Assembly: GCA_029244725.1 (NCBI GenBank)
Contig: JAQWQJ010000020.1
Location: 1-52,361, forward strand
Origin: Paracoccaceae bacterium
Lineage (GTDB): Bacteria; Pseudomonadota; Alphaproteobacteria; Rhodobacterales; Rhodobacteraceae
Direction of reading: 5' to 3'
DNA: 52,361 nucleotides
Part shown: piece after piece, positions 1 to 8,955 of the stretch
Layout of the letters: each line of letters opens with the position of its first letter
Numbering within the stretch: position 1 is the stretch's first letter
Notes under the pieces: model-generated
Seen by the model: the letters and a program-made list of their open reading frames with translations, nothing else
The model's database searches: none
What the model was told of the DNA's origin: nothing
Translations under genes and position numbers: made by a program

Positions 1-120
1 GGTGTTCCAAAGGCCCAATTTGGACTATATTTGAAGGAATGTGAGTGGCGTTTTAACAACAGTGACCCGTCAGTGCAATTATCACAGCTAAGACAATGGG
101 TTAAGAAGTATTTGAACTAG
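1..120 (+). CDS. IS1595-family transposase, C-terminal fragment (cut by window edge)
   Basis: Frame 1 is open from the first base to the TAG at 118-120 and encodes the last 39 residues of a protein. The stretch LYLKECEWRFNN matches the conserved C-terminal end of IS1595-family (ISXO2-like) transposases, where a Leu-x-Glu-Cys-Glu-x-Arg-Phe-Asn pattern closes the DDE catalytic domain. The upstream part lies outside the window, so it cannot be told whether the transposase is intact. A likely terminal repeat of the element follows directly after the stop codon, as expected for the right end of a compact insertion sequence. Family call is from memory of the motif. Confidence 0.7.
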   Translation, partial: GVPKAQFGLYLKECEWRFNNSDPSVQLSQLRQWVKKYLN

Positions 121-137
121 TTATCTGGGTCAGCCCC
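121..137. repeat. Probable right terminal inverted repeat of the IS1595-type element
   Basis: Read on the minus strand this is GGGGCTGACCCAGATAA, which resembles the G-rich ends of IS1595-family elements. It begins one base after the transposase stop codon. The left end is outside the window, so the matching repeat cannot be checked. IS1595-type elements usually leave 8-bp target duplications, so the candidate duplication would begin around 138. Confidence 0.45.
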
Positions 138-153
138 TTCATTAATTATTAGA

Positions 154-179
154 CAAGGGCGGGCGAATGTCCGCCCTTG
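154..179. terminator. Hairpin downstream of IS end
   Basis: CAAGGGCGG (154-162) and CCGCCCTTG (171-179) form a perfect 9-bp stem around an 8-base loop. No clear T-run follows on the plus strand (GTCGTTG), while TCT-rich sequence follows on the minus strand. It may be the terminator of the gene interrupted or flanked by the insertion sequence. Termination activity is inferred from structure only. Confidence 0.4.
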
Positions 180-249
180 GTCGTTGTATCGTGTCTAGAC
201 CTCGGCCGCGGAATCGTTCATACGAGGGGTGAAATTTCCGGAGGCTTTC

Positions 250-633
250 ATGGGCATTCTCAGAACCGCAATGCGCGCTGTCACTTGGTGGCATGGTCAG
301 ACACTGAACACCCAGTTTTACACTTGGCGCAAAGGCGTCAAAGTTGGCGAAGACGATCAGGGAAACACGTTCTACACAAATCGTGATGGCAGCCGACGCT
401 GGATTATTTTCAACGGCGACATCGAAGCTAGCAAGATTAGCCCAGACTGGCATGGTTGGCTGCACGGAACTTGGGATGAGACCCCAACAGATCGCCCACT
501 TGCGCACAAAAAGTGGGAACAGCCACATCAAGAAAACATGACCGGCTCAGCGATGGCATATGCCCCAACGGGTTCAATGCGTCAGGCTAAACCGTCGGAT
601 CGACAAGACTATGAGGCGTGGTCGCCGGAATAA
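250..633 (+). CDS. NADH:ubiquinone oxidoreductase subunit NDUFA12 family protein
   Basis: This 127-residue protein belongs to the NDUFA12/B17.2 family, an accessory subunit of respiratory complex I in alphaproteobacteria and mitochondria. The signature segment is visible at about residues 52-75: [20 protein letters not shown], then GWLHGTWDE, matching the family pattern of a basic-aromatic strand followed by W-HGWLH and D-P. The start at 250 is preferred over an in-frame GTG at 229 because GGAGG lies at 239-243 with a normal spacer. The gene precedes mlaD by ten bases, an order I associate with roseobacters. No redox motif is expected or seen. Confidence 0.9.
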   Translation: MGILRTAMRAVTWWHGQTLNTQFYTWRKGVKVGEDDQGNTFYTNRDGSRRWIIFNGDIEASKISPDWHGWLHGTWDETPTDRPLAHKKWEQPHQENMTGSAMAYAPTGSMRQAKPSDRQDYEAWSPE

Positions 634-643
634 GAGCGTTAGC

Positions 644-1087
644 ATGACCGAAAAACGATCAGAAATATTCGTTGGCGCCGTGGTTCTTGCCGTGGCTGTC
701 GCATTTCTGATTTATCTTATTCAATCAACAGGTTTGGGCCCCTCTGGGGACCGCTATAGCCTATCAGCGTCCTTCCGCTCTGCTGAGGGTGTGTCTGCAG
801 GCACAGAGGTTCGTTTGGCGGGTGTTAAGATCGGCTCAGTTACGAATGTGACTTTGGACCCCAAAACGTTTCGCGCGGTCACGGATATTAGTTTGGCTGA
901 GAATATTCAGATCCCAGACGACAGTGCCGTAATCGTCGCTTCTGAAGGATTGCTTGGTGGCAGTTTCGTTGAGATTATACCTGGTGGCTCGCCTTTCAAC
1001 CTCGAAGCTGGTGGTGAAATTGAAGACACTCAAAGCTCAGTCAGTTTGATCAATCTATTGCTGAAATTCGTGGCTGGTGGTGAATGA
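644..1087 (+). CDS. mlaD: Outer membrane lipid asymmetry protein MlaD (MCE domain)
   Basis: The 147-residue product has one N-terminal transmembrane helix (about residues 9-29) followed by a single MCE/MlaD domain (about 38-115) with the typical SAEGVSAGTEVRLAGVKIGSV strand region split over two repeats of G-V-x-I/V-G. MlaD is the inner-membrane-anchored periplasmic ring that binds phospholipid for the MlaFEDB transporter. The ATG at 644 is chosen because the MTEKRSEIFVGAVVL sequence is the usual family N-terminus; an upstream extension would add an unrelated basic tail. The mlaFEB partners are not in the window. Its end overlaps the next gene by four bases (ATGA), so the two are translationally coupled. 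Confidence 0.92.
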   Translation: MTEKRSEIFVGAVVLAVAVAFLIYLIQSTGLGPSGDRYSLSASFRSAEGVSAGTEVRLAGVKIGSVTNVTLDPKTFRAVTDISLAENIQIPDDSAVIVASEGLLGGSFVEIIPGGSPFNLEAGGEIEDTQSSVSLINLLLKFVAGGE

Positions 1088-1539
1088 TCCGTGTCTGGTT
1101 GACCGTTTTTGGTGTCTTGGCCGCGACATCTGTTTTTGCTCAAGATATCGAAGTAACCACCCTTGAGCCATCGAATCCAGAAGCCGTGCTCGAAGAAATT
1201 TTGCCCGAAGAAAAGGCAGAAATTCCGACGCTTTCAATTGGCCAAGTCATATTGCGAGGCATCGACAAGCTAAATGGCACGGCTGACAATATCGTCGTTG
1301 CTACTGATTTACCTCGTAAATTTGGTCTGCTTGATATCGAATTGAAAGAATGTCGCTACCCACAGGACAATCCGACCGGAGAAGCCTTTGCCTTTCTGTT
1401 CATTAAAGAGGCGTCTGAAACTGTATTCTCGGGCTGGATGGTTGCCTCGTCACCAGCGCTGAACGCTTTAGATCACCAACGTTACGATATTTGGGTTCAG
1501 CGTTGCAGGGTTTCACTAGCCGCAGGCGGCGATGAATAG
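1084..1539 (+). CDS. DUF2155 periplasmic protein
   Basis: This 151-residue protein has a signal peptide (residues 1-19, cleavage likely after VFA) and a C-terminal DUF2155 domain. Visible features are the segment LDIELKECRYP, the SGWMVASSPALNALDHQRYDIW motif region (in two halves), and two cysteines at residues 90 and 141 that could form a disulfide in the periplasm. Function is unknown; the family is commonly found next to NDUFA12 and mlaD genes in alphaproteobacteria, which suggests an envelope role. The start codon overlaps the mlaD stop codon. The last 43 bases are also the 3' end of aat on the other strand. Confidence 0.85.
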   Translation: MIRVWLTVFGVLAATSVFAQDIEVTTLEPSNPEAVLEEILPEEKAEIPTLSIGQVILRGIDKLNGTADNIVVATDLPRKFGLLDIELKECRYPQDNPTGEAFAFLFIKEASETVFSGWMVASSPALNALDHQRYDIWVQRCRVSLAAGGDE

Positions 1540-2117
1540 CGCGTAAAAGACTCGGGCAGTTGGATCGCTGATTGCAGCCGTTCTAAATAGTCTTCTTGTG
1601 AAATCTCAACTGCACCAAGCGACGCCAAATGTGGCGTCAAAAATTGTGTGTCGAATAAGGTAAATCCACATTTTCGCAGGTGGGTTATCAAATAGGCGAG
1701 CGCCATTTTTGAGGCGTTTGTAGCACGTGAAAACATGCTTTCACCAAAAAATGCCCCCCCAAGCGTGACGCCGTAAACGCCACCAATCAGTTTATCTTCT
1801 CGCCAAATTTCAAGGGAATGTGCGTGGCCCAGATTGTGTAAATCCATGTAACCTTTGCGGATTGTCGCGTTGATCCATGTTTCATCGCGTTCCGCACAAG
1901 CGTCTACAACAGCGCCAAAATCTCGGTTAATGGCAACCTCATAGTCTGTCTTGCCAATCGCCTTAGCTAACGAGCGTGAGACGTGGAATTGATCTAATGG
2001 AAATACGCCTCGCAGCTTTGGCTCTAACCACACAACCGCAGGATCCTCGCGACTTTCCGCCATAGGGAAGACGCCCATCGAGTAGGCGTGAAGCAGTAGC
2101 TGAGGTGATAATTCCAT
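1497..2117 (-). CDS. aat: Leucyl/phenylalanyl-tRNA--protein transferase
   Basis: The 206-residue product matches Aat, which adds Leu or Phe from aminoacyl-tRNA to proteins with N-terminal Arg or Lys in the N-end rule degradation pathway. Recognisable blocks are the N-terminal LLLHAYSMGVFPMAES, the VWLEPKLRGVFPLD segment, GGVYGVTLGGAFFGESMFS, and the C-terminal FTLFDTQFLTPHLASLGAVE. The start at 2117 (MELSPQLLLHAY) gives the usual family N-terminus; an upstream start at 2168 would add 17 residues and overlap the accC terminator. The 3' end overlaps the convergent DUF2155 gene by 43 bases. Confidence 0.95.
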   Translation of the reverse strand: MELSPQLLLHAYSMGVFPMAESREDPAVVWLEPKLRGVFPLDQFHVSRSLAKAIGKTDYEVAINRDFGAVVDACAERDETWINATIRKGYMDLHNLGHAHSLEIWREDKLIGGVYGVTLGGAFFGESMFSRATNASKMALAYLITHLRKCGFTLFDTQFLTPHLASLGAVEISQEDYLERLQSAIQLPESFTRYSSPPAASETLQR

Positions 2118-2154
2118 GGGCAAACTATTGACGTAAGTATGCAAAGCCACAATC

Positions 2155-2180
2155 AAAAAGCGCCCCAATTTAGGGGCGCC
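2155..2180 (-). terminator. Rho-independent terminator of accBC
   Basis: On the minus strand GGCGCCCC (2180-2173), a 6-base loop and GGGGCGC (2166-2160) form a GC-rich stem followed by TTTTT (2159-2155). It lies 10 bases after the accC stop codon and is a textbook intrinsic terminator. Confidence 0.85.
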
Positions 2181-2189
2181 TGATTGTCG

Positions 2190-3536
2190 TTAACCGTATG
2201 TGCGGTCTAGCCAGTCTTCCAACCAGTGGATGTTGAAGTCGCCTGTGTGCAGGTCTTCTTCTTCTAGTAACGCGTGGAACAATGGGATCGTCGTGTCGAC
2301 ACCATCCACGATCAGTTCACCTAACGCACGTTGAAGGCGTGCCATTGCTTCGGGTCGATCTCGGCCGTGCACAATAAGTTTGGCAATCAAACTGTCGTAG
2401 TAAGGTGGGATCGAATAGCCGTCATAAAGCGCAGAATCCATTCGCACACCCAGACCACCTGGTGCGTGGTATTGCGTGATTTTTCCAGGGCAAGGTGCGA
2501 AATTGGGTAGGCGCTCTGCGTTGATGCGAACCTCAATCGAGTGCCCGTTGATGACCAAATCGTCCTGCGTGAAGGACATAGGCAGGCCAGCCGCGACGCG
2601 TATTTGCTCGCGCACCAGATCAACTCCGAAGATGCTTTCAGTGACAGGGTGTTCCACTTGAAGTCGGGTGTTCATCTCGATGAAGAAGAATTCGCCCTTC
2701 TCATATAGAAATTCGACGGTACCAGCGCCGATGTAGTTGATGCCCGCAACCGCGTCTGCGCAGATCTTACCGATCTGGGCACGTTCCTCGGCCGAAATAC
2801 AGGGCCCTGGGGCCTCTTCGAACACTTTCTGATGTCGGCGCTGCAAAGAGCAATCACGCTCAGCAAGGTGGACGGCATTGCCTTTGCCGTCACCAAATAC
2901 TTGTACTTCAATGTGGCGTGGGGTGGTCAGGTACTTTTCAATGTATACTTCGTCGTTGCCAAAGTTGGATTTGCCTTCTGCGCGGGCAGTCATGAAGGCT
3001 TTCTCCATGTCCTCAGCAGACTCAGCCACTTTCATGCCTTTGCCGCCGCCACCAGCCGTTGCTTTGATGATAACTGGATAGCCAAAATCTTCGCCGATTT
3101 GCTTCGCAGCAGCCAAATCAGGCACACCGCCAGGAGAGCCGGGAACGCATGGCACGCCTAGGTCTTTCATCGTATCTTTGGCGGTAATCTTATCGCCCAT
3201 GACCCGAATATGATCGGATGAAGGACCAATAAACGTCAGGTCATGGTCTTCGAGAATTTGCACGAAATTCGCGTTCTCAGACAGAAAGCCATAACCCGGA
3301 TGGACAGCCTGCGCGCCAGTTATTTCACAGGCGCTGATAATGGCAGGAATGGATAGATAGCTTTGTGTGGCCGAAGGGGGACCAATACAGATGGATTCGT
3401 CAGCCATCCGGACATGCATCGCATCGGCATCAGCGGTCGAATGAACCGCAACACTTTTGATACCCATTTCACGACAGGCACGAATCACGCGAAGGGCAAT
3501 CTCGCCACGGTTCGCGATTAGGATTTTATCAAACAT
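2190..3536 (-). CDS. accC: Acetyl-CoA carboxylase, biotin carboxylase subunit
   Basis: This 448-residue cytosolic enzyme carboxylates the biotin carried by AccB, using ATP and bicarbonate, in the first committed step of fatty acid synthesis. It starts with MFDKILIANRGEIALRVIRA, the standard family N-terminus, and contains the ATP-grasp glycine loop GGGGKGMK (about residues 162-169), the HPGYGFLSENA motif, and the NTRLQVEH active-site block. Length equals the family norm. It lies nine bases downstream of accB in one operon and is followed by an intrinsic terminator. Confidence 0.98.
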   Translation of the reverse strand: MFDKILIANRGEIALRVIRACREMGIKSVAVHSTADADAMHVRMADESICIGPPSATQSYLSIPAIISACEITGAQAVHPGYGFLSENANFVQILEDHDLTFIGPSSDHIRVMGDKITAKDTMKDLGVPCVPGSPGGVPDLAAAKQIGEDFGYPVIIKATAGGGGKGMKVAESAEDMEKAFMTARAEGKSNFGNDEVYIEKYLTTPRHIEVQVFGDGKGNAVHLAERDCSLQRRHQKVFEEAPGPCISAEERAQIGKICADAVAGINYIGAGTVEFLYEKGEFFFIEMNTRLQVEHPVTESIFGVDLVREQIRVAAGLPMSFTQDDLVINGHSIEVRINAERLPNFAPCPGKITQYHAPGGLGVRMDSALYDGYSIPPYYDSLIAKLIVHGRDRPEAMARLQRALGELIVDGVDTTIPLFHALLEEEDLHTGDFNIHWLEDWLDRTYG

Positions 3537-3545
3537 AAGCTCGCC

Positions 3546-4046
3546 TTACTCGATGATCACCAATGGTGTTCCAAACTCGACCGCGGCGCCATCGTCGACA
3601 AGAATGCGCTTTACTGTGCCGGCTTTCGGGGCAGGGATGTGGTTCATGGTTTTCATAGCTTCTACAATCAGCAGCGTGTCGCCTTCGCCAACCGATGCAC
3701 CGACGCTGATGAACGACGGGGCGCCCGGTTCGCCTTGCATATATACTGTTCCAACCATCGGAGACGTCACTGCACCAGGGTGGTTCGCTGGATCATCGCT
3801 TGCCGGGGCATCGGCCTCGCCGGCGGACGCTACTGCTGCCGGAGCCGCTGAAGGTGCGGCGGCCATCGCAGCCATTGGTGCCGCTGCCGCAGCAACCGGT
3901 GCAAAACCACGACTAACGCGAACAGTCAGGCTGTCGTCTTCGCCGTATTCGCGCATGACTTCAATTTCATTCAAGTCTTTGTCGCGCAGAAGTCCTGCCA
4001 GCGTTTCAATAAATGCTGCGTCTGCGTCTCGTTTGCTCTCGGTCAT
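3546..4046 (-). CDS. accB: Acetyl-CoA carboxylase, biotin carboxyl carrier protein
   Basis: The 166-residue protein carries the covalent biotin of acetyl-CoA carboxylase. An N-terminal helical region (1-45) is followed by an Ala/Pro-rich flexible linker (about 50-85) and a C-terminal biotinyl domain. The biotin attachment motif EAMKTMN is intact, with Lys132 as the modified residue, followed by the usual C-terminal half ending in LVIIE. Downstream accC is nine bases away. The Ala-rich linker creates a long antisense open frame that is not a gene. Confidence 0.97.
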   Translation of the reverse strand: MTESKRDADAAFIETLAGLLRDKDLNEIEVMREYGEDDSLTVRVSRGFAPVAAAAAPMAAMAAAPSAAPAAVASAGEADAPASDDPANHPGAVTSPMVGTVYMQGEPGAPSFISVGASVGEGDTLLIVEAMKTMNHIPAPKAGTVKRILVDDGAAVEFGTPLVIIE

Positions 4047-4155
4047 ATGATCCCCTCGACCTTATAGTTGGTCATTATCATGCATGTTTCTGACACGAGT
4101 TTATACGGAAATGCAATTCAAGAAGAAAGCGTGCTTTTTAATATGGGCTTTTAAC

Positions 4156-4181
4156 AAAAAAGGCCGGCCCGAGGCCAGCCT
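4156..4181 (-). terminator. Rho-independent terminator downstream of acs
   Basis: On the minus strand AGGCTGGCC (4181-4173) and GGCCGGCCT (4169-4161) form a stem with one G-T pair and a 3-base loop, followed by TTTTTT (4161-4156). It lies about 25 bases after the acs stop codon and probably ends the whole binding protein-liv-acs transcript. Confidence 0.85.
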
Positions 4182-4204
4182 AAGAACGCACGAAGAGGGG
4201 AAGA

Positions 4205-6151
4205 TTATCCGCGGTTCATTCTGTTTTCGATTAGCTCATCCACAACAGACGGATCGGCTAGGGTCGAAGTGTCGCCAAGGGCACCAAAATCGTTTTCAGC
4301 GATTTTACGTAGGATACGGCGCATTATTTTGCCTGAGCGGGTTTTGGGAAGTCCAGGGGCCCACTGGATGAGGTCAGGCGATGCGATCGGACCGATTTCT
4401 TTACGGACCCAATTACGCAGCTCGACCTTCAACTCGTCGGTGTATTCCTGACCTTCCATCAATGTGACGTAGCAATAGATGCCTTGGCCTTTGATTTCGT
4501 GCGGATAGCCAACAACAGCTGATTCCGATACGCTCGGGTGCGCAACGAGGGCGCTTTCAACTTCGGCAGTACCCATACGGTGACCTGAAACGTTGATCAC
4601 GTCATCCACGCGACCCGTTATCCAGTAGTCTCCATCTTCGTCACGACGGCAACCGTCGCCAGAAAAATAGTAACCTTTGTAGTCACTAAAGTAAGTTTTT
4701 ACGAAGCGATCGTGGTCGCCGTAAACGGTGCGCATTTGGCCGGGCCAGCTGTCGGCCATGCAGAGAACGCCTTCGATGGCATTTCCTTCAATCTCAACGC
4801 CTGTCGTTGGCTCAAGTACCACAGGTTGCACGCCGAAGAATGGTTTCATCGCGGCGCCAGGTTTGGCAGCATGCGCGCCCGGAAGGATCGTCATCATGTG
4901 ACCACCGGTTTCAGTCTGCCACCAAGTATCAACGATTGGACAACGTCCTCCGCCGACAACTTCGTTGTACCAATCCCATGCTTCCGGATTGATCGGTTCA
5001 CCCACCGTACCAAGCACTTTAAGCGAGGAAAGGTCGTGCTTTTGAACAAATTCAGGACCTTTGCCCATCAATGCGCGAATGGCTGTAGGTGCGGTATAGA
5101 ACTGGTTAACTTTGTGTTTGTCACACACATCCCAGAAACGCCCGGCGTCAGGGTAAGTTGGAACGCCTTCAAACATCAACGTTGTCGCGCCATTGGCCAG
5201 AGGGCCATATACGATGTAGCTGTGGCCAGTGACCCAACCAACGTCAGCTGTACACCAGTAAATATCACCTTCGTGGTAATCGAACACATATTCGTGCGTC
5301 ATCGACGCCCACACCAGATATCCGCCTGTTGAGTGAACAACACCTTTTGGCGCGCCGGTGGAGCCGGACGTGTAAAGGATGAACAGAGGATCTTCGGCGT
5401 TCATCGGCTCTGGCGCGCAATCAGCAGAGGCGTGCGCCATAAGTGTAGCGTAGGAATGGTCGCGACCTTCCTTCATACCAACATCCGCTCCTGTGCGTTC
5501 AACAACGAGAACATTGGTGTCGCCGCAGATGTCTAACGCTTTATCTACATTGGTCTTGAGCGGTGTGTTTTTACCCCCGCGCGGGGCCTCGTCAGCCGTG
5601 ACGACCAAAGACGCCTTAGAACCATCAACACGCGCAGCCAAAGCTTCGGGGCTGAAACCGGCAAATACGATTGAGTGGACGGCTCCGATGCGCGCACATG
5701 CAAGCATAGCATAGGCAGCTTCTGGGATCATTGGCATGTAGAGAACAACGCGGTCGCCTTTGCCCACGCCAAGACCTTTATAGACATTGGCCAGCTTGTT
5801 CACTTGCTCAGAAAGTTCGAGATATGTGATGTGCTTGGAAATGCCGGGATCATCACTTTCCCAGATGATAGCCGTTTGATCTGCACGCGTGGCAAGATGG
5901 CGGTCGACGCAATTTGCAGCGACATTTAACTCACCGTCTTCGTACCACTTTATCGATACATCGGGATGCGAGAATGAGACGTTCTTCACCTTTGAAAAAG
6001 GCTTTATCCAGTCAACGCGCTTGCCGTGTTCGGCCCAAAATGCATCGGGATCATTTACCGAAGCCGCGTACATCTCATCGTATTGCGCCTCATTGATTTT
6101 GGCGTTTGCAACGAAATCGGCGGAGGGCGGGTGAGATACTTTCTCTGACAT
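4205..6151 (-). CDS. acs: Acetyl-CoA synthetase (AMP-forming)
   Basis: The 648-residue enzyme activates acetate (and often propionate) with ATP to acyl-adenylate and then acyl-CoA. It shows the ANL-superfamily P-loop [15 protein letters not shown], the adenylate motif [17 protein letters not shown], the hinge [19 protein letters not shown], and the C-terminal [11 protein letters not shown] with the catalytic lysine that is regulated by acetylation in the family. The start at 6151 has AAAGGA eight bases upstream; an ATG seven codons earlier has no better site. It is the last gene of a transcript that begins with a Liv-type binding protein and transporter, so its substrate may be imported by that transporter. 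Confidence 0.97.
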   Translation of the reverse strand: MSEKVSHPPSADFVANAKINEAQYDEMYAASVNDPDAFWAEHGKRVDWIKPFSKVKNVSFSHPDVSIKWYEDGELNVAANCVDRHLATRADQTAIIWESDDPGISKHITYLELSEQVNKLANVYKGLGVGKGDRVVLYMPMIPEAAYAMLACARIGAVHSIVFAGFSPEALAARVDGSKASLVVTADEAPRGGKNTPLKTNVDKALDICGDTNVLVVERTGADVGMKEGRDHSYATLMAHASADCAPEPMNAEDPLFILYTSGSTGAPKGVVHSTGGYLVWASMTHEYVFDYHEGDIYWCTADVGWVTGHSYIVYGPLANGATTLMFEGVPTYPDAGRFWDVCDKHKVNQFYTAPTAIRALMGKGPEFVQKHDLSSLKVLGTVGEPINPEAWDWYNEVVGGGRCPIVDTWWQTETGGHMMTILPGAHAAKPGAAMKPFFGVQPVVLEPTTGVEIEGNAIEGVLCMADSWPGQMRTVYGDHDRFVKTYFSDYKGYYFSGDGCRRDEDGDYWITGRVDDVINVSGHRMGTAEVESALVAHPSVSESAVVGYPHEIKGQGIYCYVTLMEGQEYTDELKVELRNWVRKEIGPIASPDLIQWAPGLPKTRSGKIMRRILRKIAENDFGALGDTSTLADPSVVDELIENRMNRG

Positions 6152-6180
6152 GGCGAGTCCTTTTCCAGTCAACTTGTTAG

Positions 6181-6211
6181 TCCCTGCCCAAAAAAATAAA
6201 GAGGGCAGGGA
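6181..6211 (-). other. Intercistronic hairpin between livF-like gene and acs
   Basis: TCCCTGCCC (6181-6189) and GGGCAGGGA (6203-6211) form a perfect 9-bp stem with a 13-base loop in the 67-base gap between the livF-like stop codon and the acs start. On the transcribed strand no U-run follows the stem, so RNA processing or segmental mRNA stability is more likely than termination. Function is inferred. Confidence 0.55.
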
Positions 6212-6218
6212 TATGCGA

Positions 6219-6974
6219 TTAAATCGCTAGATATTCGGCGCGAAGCTCTTCGTTTTCGAGAACTTCTTCGGCTGTGCCGTCAAAGACGACGCTTCCTGTG
6301 TCAAGGATCACGGCGCGGTCAGCCAATTGAAGCGCTCGAACAGCGTTTTGCTCAACGATCACTGTGGTGATGCCTTGTTCCTTAATAATTCGCAACGTCT
6401 TCTCAATTTCATCAACGATGACAGGAGCAAGACCTTCGTAAGGCTCATCAAGAAGCAAAACTTTGATGTCGCGTGCCAGAGCGCGTGCAATTGCAAGCAT
6501 CTGTTGCTCGCCGCCCGAAAGTGTCACGCCTTCTTGCTTGCGACGCTCACCGAGACGCGGGAACAGGTCGTAGATACGTTCAAGTGACCAACCAACAGGC
6601 GGAGCAATTTGCGCCAACTGCAGATTTTCCTCGACCGTAAGACCGGGAATGATACGGCGATCCTCTGGGACAAGCCCAAGACCAGCAGCTGAAGCTTCAT
6701 ACGACGCCATCGTGTGAAGTGGCTGGTGGTCCAGCCAGATCTCGCCGTGTTGAACCTGCGGGTCGCCAAGGCGTGCGATAGAACGCAGAGTTGTGGTTTT
6801 ACCAGCTCCGTTACGGCCTAGCAGCGCCAAAATTTCACCTTCGTGCACGTTAAATGAAACGCCCTGAATGATGTAACTTTCGCCGTAATACGAGTGCATG
6901 TCCCAAATCGACAAATACGCGGGCGCGGTTTCGGCTTTGTTAGCTTGCTTTGAGAAATCGGGTCTGACGTTCAT
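6219..6974 (-). CDS. Liv-type ABC transporter ATP-binding protein (LivF-like)
   Basis: This 251-residue ATPase has Walker [10 protein letters not shown], the signature LSGGEQQ, Walker B LLLDEP and the switch histidine replaced by the LivF-typical VEQN motif. Together with LivG-like ATPase it energises a hydrophobic amino acid/amide-type (HAAT) importer. GGAGG precedes the start. The gene is eleven bases downstream of the livG-like gene, and acs follows. The substrate is not identified by the ATPase; the acs neighbour suggests short-chain carboxylates, while branched-chain amino acids or amides remain possible. Confidence 0.93.
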   Translation of the reverse strand: MNVRPDFSKQANKAETAPAYLSIWDMHSYYGESYIIQGVSFNVHEGEILALLGRNGAGKTTTLRSIARLGDPQVQHGEIWLDHQPLHTMASYEASAAGLGLVPEDRRIIPGLTVEENLQLAQIAPPVGWSLERIYDLFPRLGERRKQEGVTLSGGEQQMLAIARALARDIKVLLLDEPYEGLAPVIVDEIEKTLRIIKEQGITTVIVEQNAVRALQLADRAVILDTGSVVFDGTAEEVLENEELRAEYLAI

Positions 6975-6985
6975 ATCACCCCTCC

Positions 6986-7741
6986 TTATGCGGCTTCGCC
7001 AAGGTAAGCTTCTTTTACCTTGGGGTGGCCCTTAATGTTGTCCGGTGTGTCTTCAACAAGCGGTGTGCCCTGCGCAAGAACTGTGATCCGCTCAGAAAGC
7101 GAGAAAACCACATGCATATCGTGTTCGATAATCGCGATAGTAATGTCGCGCTCGTCCTTGATCTGCTTGAGCAAGTCGATCGTATTGTTGGTGTCTGCAC
7201 GCGCCATACCAGCTGTCGGTTCATCGAGCAAAAGCAAGCGAGGTTCTTGTGATAGACACATAGCGATCTCAAGGCGACGTTTGTCACCACGAGACATGGC
7301 CGCTGTGTGGTCATAACGTTTGTCCGCCATCTCCATATCGACAAGCATTTTTTCGGCTTTTTCGACAACGTCCTTTTCACCGAACATGTCGGCCATTGCT
7401 TGCATGCGGAATGAACCATCACGTTTGGCGAAGCATGAAATCATCATGTTTTCCATCACGTTTAGCTCGCTAAAGATTTCCGGTGTTTGGAAAACTCGGC
7501 TGATACCCATCTGGTTAATTTCGTGCGGCGCGCGCCCCAGAACAGATTGGCCGTCGAACATGACGCTTCCAGTGTCCGGAATGAGTTTGCCGATTAGAAC
7601 GTTTAGCAGAGTGGATTTACCGGCCCCATTTGGGCCGATAATTGCGTGTACAGTGTTTTCAGCAATGCTGAGATTTACATCTCCTAGTGCCTGCAATCCA
7701 CCGAAGCGTTTGTTGACGCCTTTGACTTCAAGAATTCCCAT
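6986..7741 (-). CDS. Liv-type ABC transporter ATP-binding protein (LivG-like)
   Basis: The 251-residue ATPase has Walker A GPNGAGKS, the LivG-type signature MSRGDKRRLEIA in place of the usual LSGGQ, Walker B LLLDEPTAGM, and the switch-region IEHDM. It would pair with the adjacent LivF-like subunit. AAGGAG lies upstream of the start codon with normal spacing. It sits between the livM-like and livF-like genes in a single transcript with tight spacing (11-13 bases). Confidence 0.94.
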   Translation of the reverse strand: MGILEVKGVNKRFGGLQALGDVNLSIAENTVHAIIGPNGAGKSTLLNVLIGKLIPDTGSVMFDGQSVLGRAPHEINQMGISRVFQTPEIFSELNVMENMMISCFAKRDGSFRMQAMADMFGEKDVVEKAEKMLVDMEMADKRYDHTAAMSRGDKRRLEIAMCLSQEPRLLLLDEPTAGMARADTNNTIDLLKQIKDERDITIAIIEHDMHVVFSLSERITVLAQGTPLVEDTPDNIKGHPKVKEAYLGEAA

Positions 7742-7753
7742 CAGTCTACTCCT

Positions 7754-8953
7754 TTACTCGGCTGGTTGCTTAGTTGCTGCGTCATCCGTAGATTTTCTTT
7801 TGCGACGGCCGAACAGCTTGTTGCTGCCTTGGACAAGTCCACCGGGCAAGAAGATAATCACGAGCATGAATACAACACCCTGAGTCATGTGCCAGCCTTC
7901 ACCGGTGAACCATGACGCCGACCAGACCATCGCCTTTTCAAGGCTTTCTGGAAGGAAGCTGAACCACTCATGCAAGAGCTTTTCGTTCATCTTCGAGATG
8001 ATGTTTTCCATGTACTTAATGGTGCCTGCGCCAAGAACCGGTCCGATCAACGTGCCTACGCCACCAAGAACTGTCATGATCACAACTGCGCCACTTTCTG
8101 TCCAGTACATACGCTCAGCGCCCGCAAGAGGATCCATCGAGGCAAGAAGACCACCAGCCAAGCCAGCATACATTCCCGAGATGATAAACGCCGCGAGAGT
8201 GTAGGGACGGGGGTTGAGGCCAGTATATGTCATCCGCTGGTTGTTTGATTTCACAGCGCGCAGCATCAGTCCGAATGGTGAGCGGAAGATACGGATCGAC
8301 AGGTAGAATGAAATCACCAAGAATATTGCGCAGAAGTAGTAACCCACAGGGAATACAAATTCCCATGGACCTACGGGTAGCGTTAGTCGTGAACTCATTT
8401 CCAAACCGAAGATGTGCGGAACAGTAGAACTGTCTGGGCCCATCAGGATTTGTGGATCATTGTTATAGACCTGAAGACCTGTTTCACCGTTGGTTAGCGT
8501 GATGCCGAGCCAGCGACCGAAAAGATCCGAATAGGCGATCGAATACATCATCTGTGCAAAAGCCAGTGTCAGGATCGAGAAGTAGATGCCCGAGCGTCGC
8601 AGAGACACAAAGCCAATGACGACTGACAGGAGTCCAGCAACAACGACGCTAAGGATCAACCCAGGCAGAACGTTGTACCCGAGCAGCTTGAACATCCAAA
8701 CTGCGGCGTAAGAACCGACACCCAAAAAGGCTGCGTGGCCAAAAGATAGGTAGCCGGTCAAACCGAACAGAATGTTAAACCCGATTGCAAATATACCGAA
8801 GATTGCAAAACGCTGCATCAGGTCAGGGTAGCCTCCGTTGAAAAAGGCAAAGGCCGATTCCTTTGGGAAGATGTTTAAGATGAGTGGAGCGAATAAGCTC
8901 AGCGCCACAACCACCATTAGAAGATTGAAGTCTTTCTTTTCGAGACCCAGCAT
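7754..8953 (-). CDS. Liv-type ABC transporter permease (LivM-like)
   Basis: This 399-residue inner-membrane protein has about nine to ten hydrophobic helices and the LivM domain (roughly residues 45-350), including [20 protein letters not shown] and the [13 protein letters not shown] motif region. A charged C-terminal tail ([11 protein letters not shown]) is cytoplasmic. The start has GGAGG that overlaps the end of the livH-like gene, indicating coupled translation. Together with LivH it forms the translocation pore. Confidence 0.94.
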   Translation of the reverse strand: MLGLEKKDFNLLMVVVALSLFAPLILNIFPKESAFAFFNGGYPDLMQRFAIFGIFAIGFNILFGLTGYLSFGHAAFLGVGSYAAVWMFKLLGYNVLPGLILSVVVAGLLSVVIGFVSLRRSGIYFSILTLAFAQMMYSIAYSDLFGRWLGITLTNGETGLQVYNNDPQILMGPDSSTVPHIFGLEMSSRLTLPVGPWEFVFPVGYYFCAIFLVISFYLSIRIFRSPFGLMLRAVKSNNQRMTYTGLNPRPYTLAAFIISGMYAGLAGGLLASMDPLAGAERMYWTESGAVVIMTVLGGVGTLIGPVLGAGTIKYMENIISKMNEKLLHEWFSFLPESLEKAMVWSASWFTGEGWHMTQGVVFMLVIIFLPGGLVQGSNKLFGRRKRKSTDDAATKQPAE

Positions 8954-8955
8954 GA

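Noticed and set aside
3457-4050. 197-codon plus-strand frame opposite accB
   Set aside because: It mirrors the Ala/Pro-rich linker of AccB; low-complexity antisense frames of this sort are common and it shows no domain.
4712-5332. Long plus-strand open frame opposite acs
   Set aside because: It is antisense to a well-conserved acs gene, has no ribosome site and matches no family.
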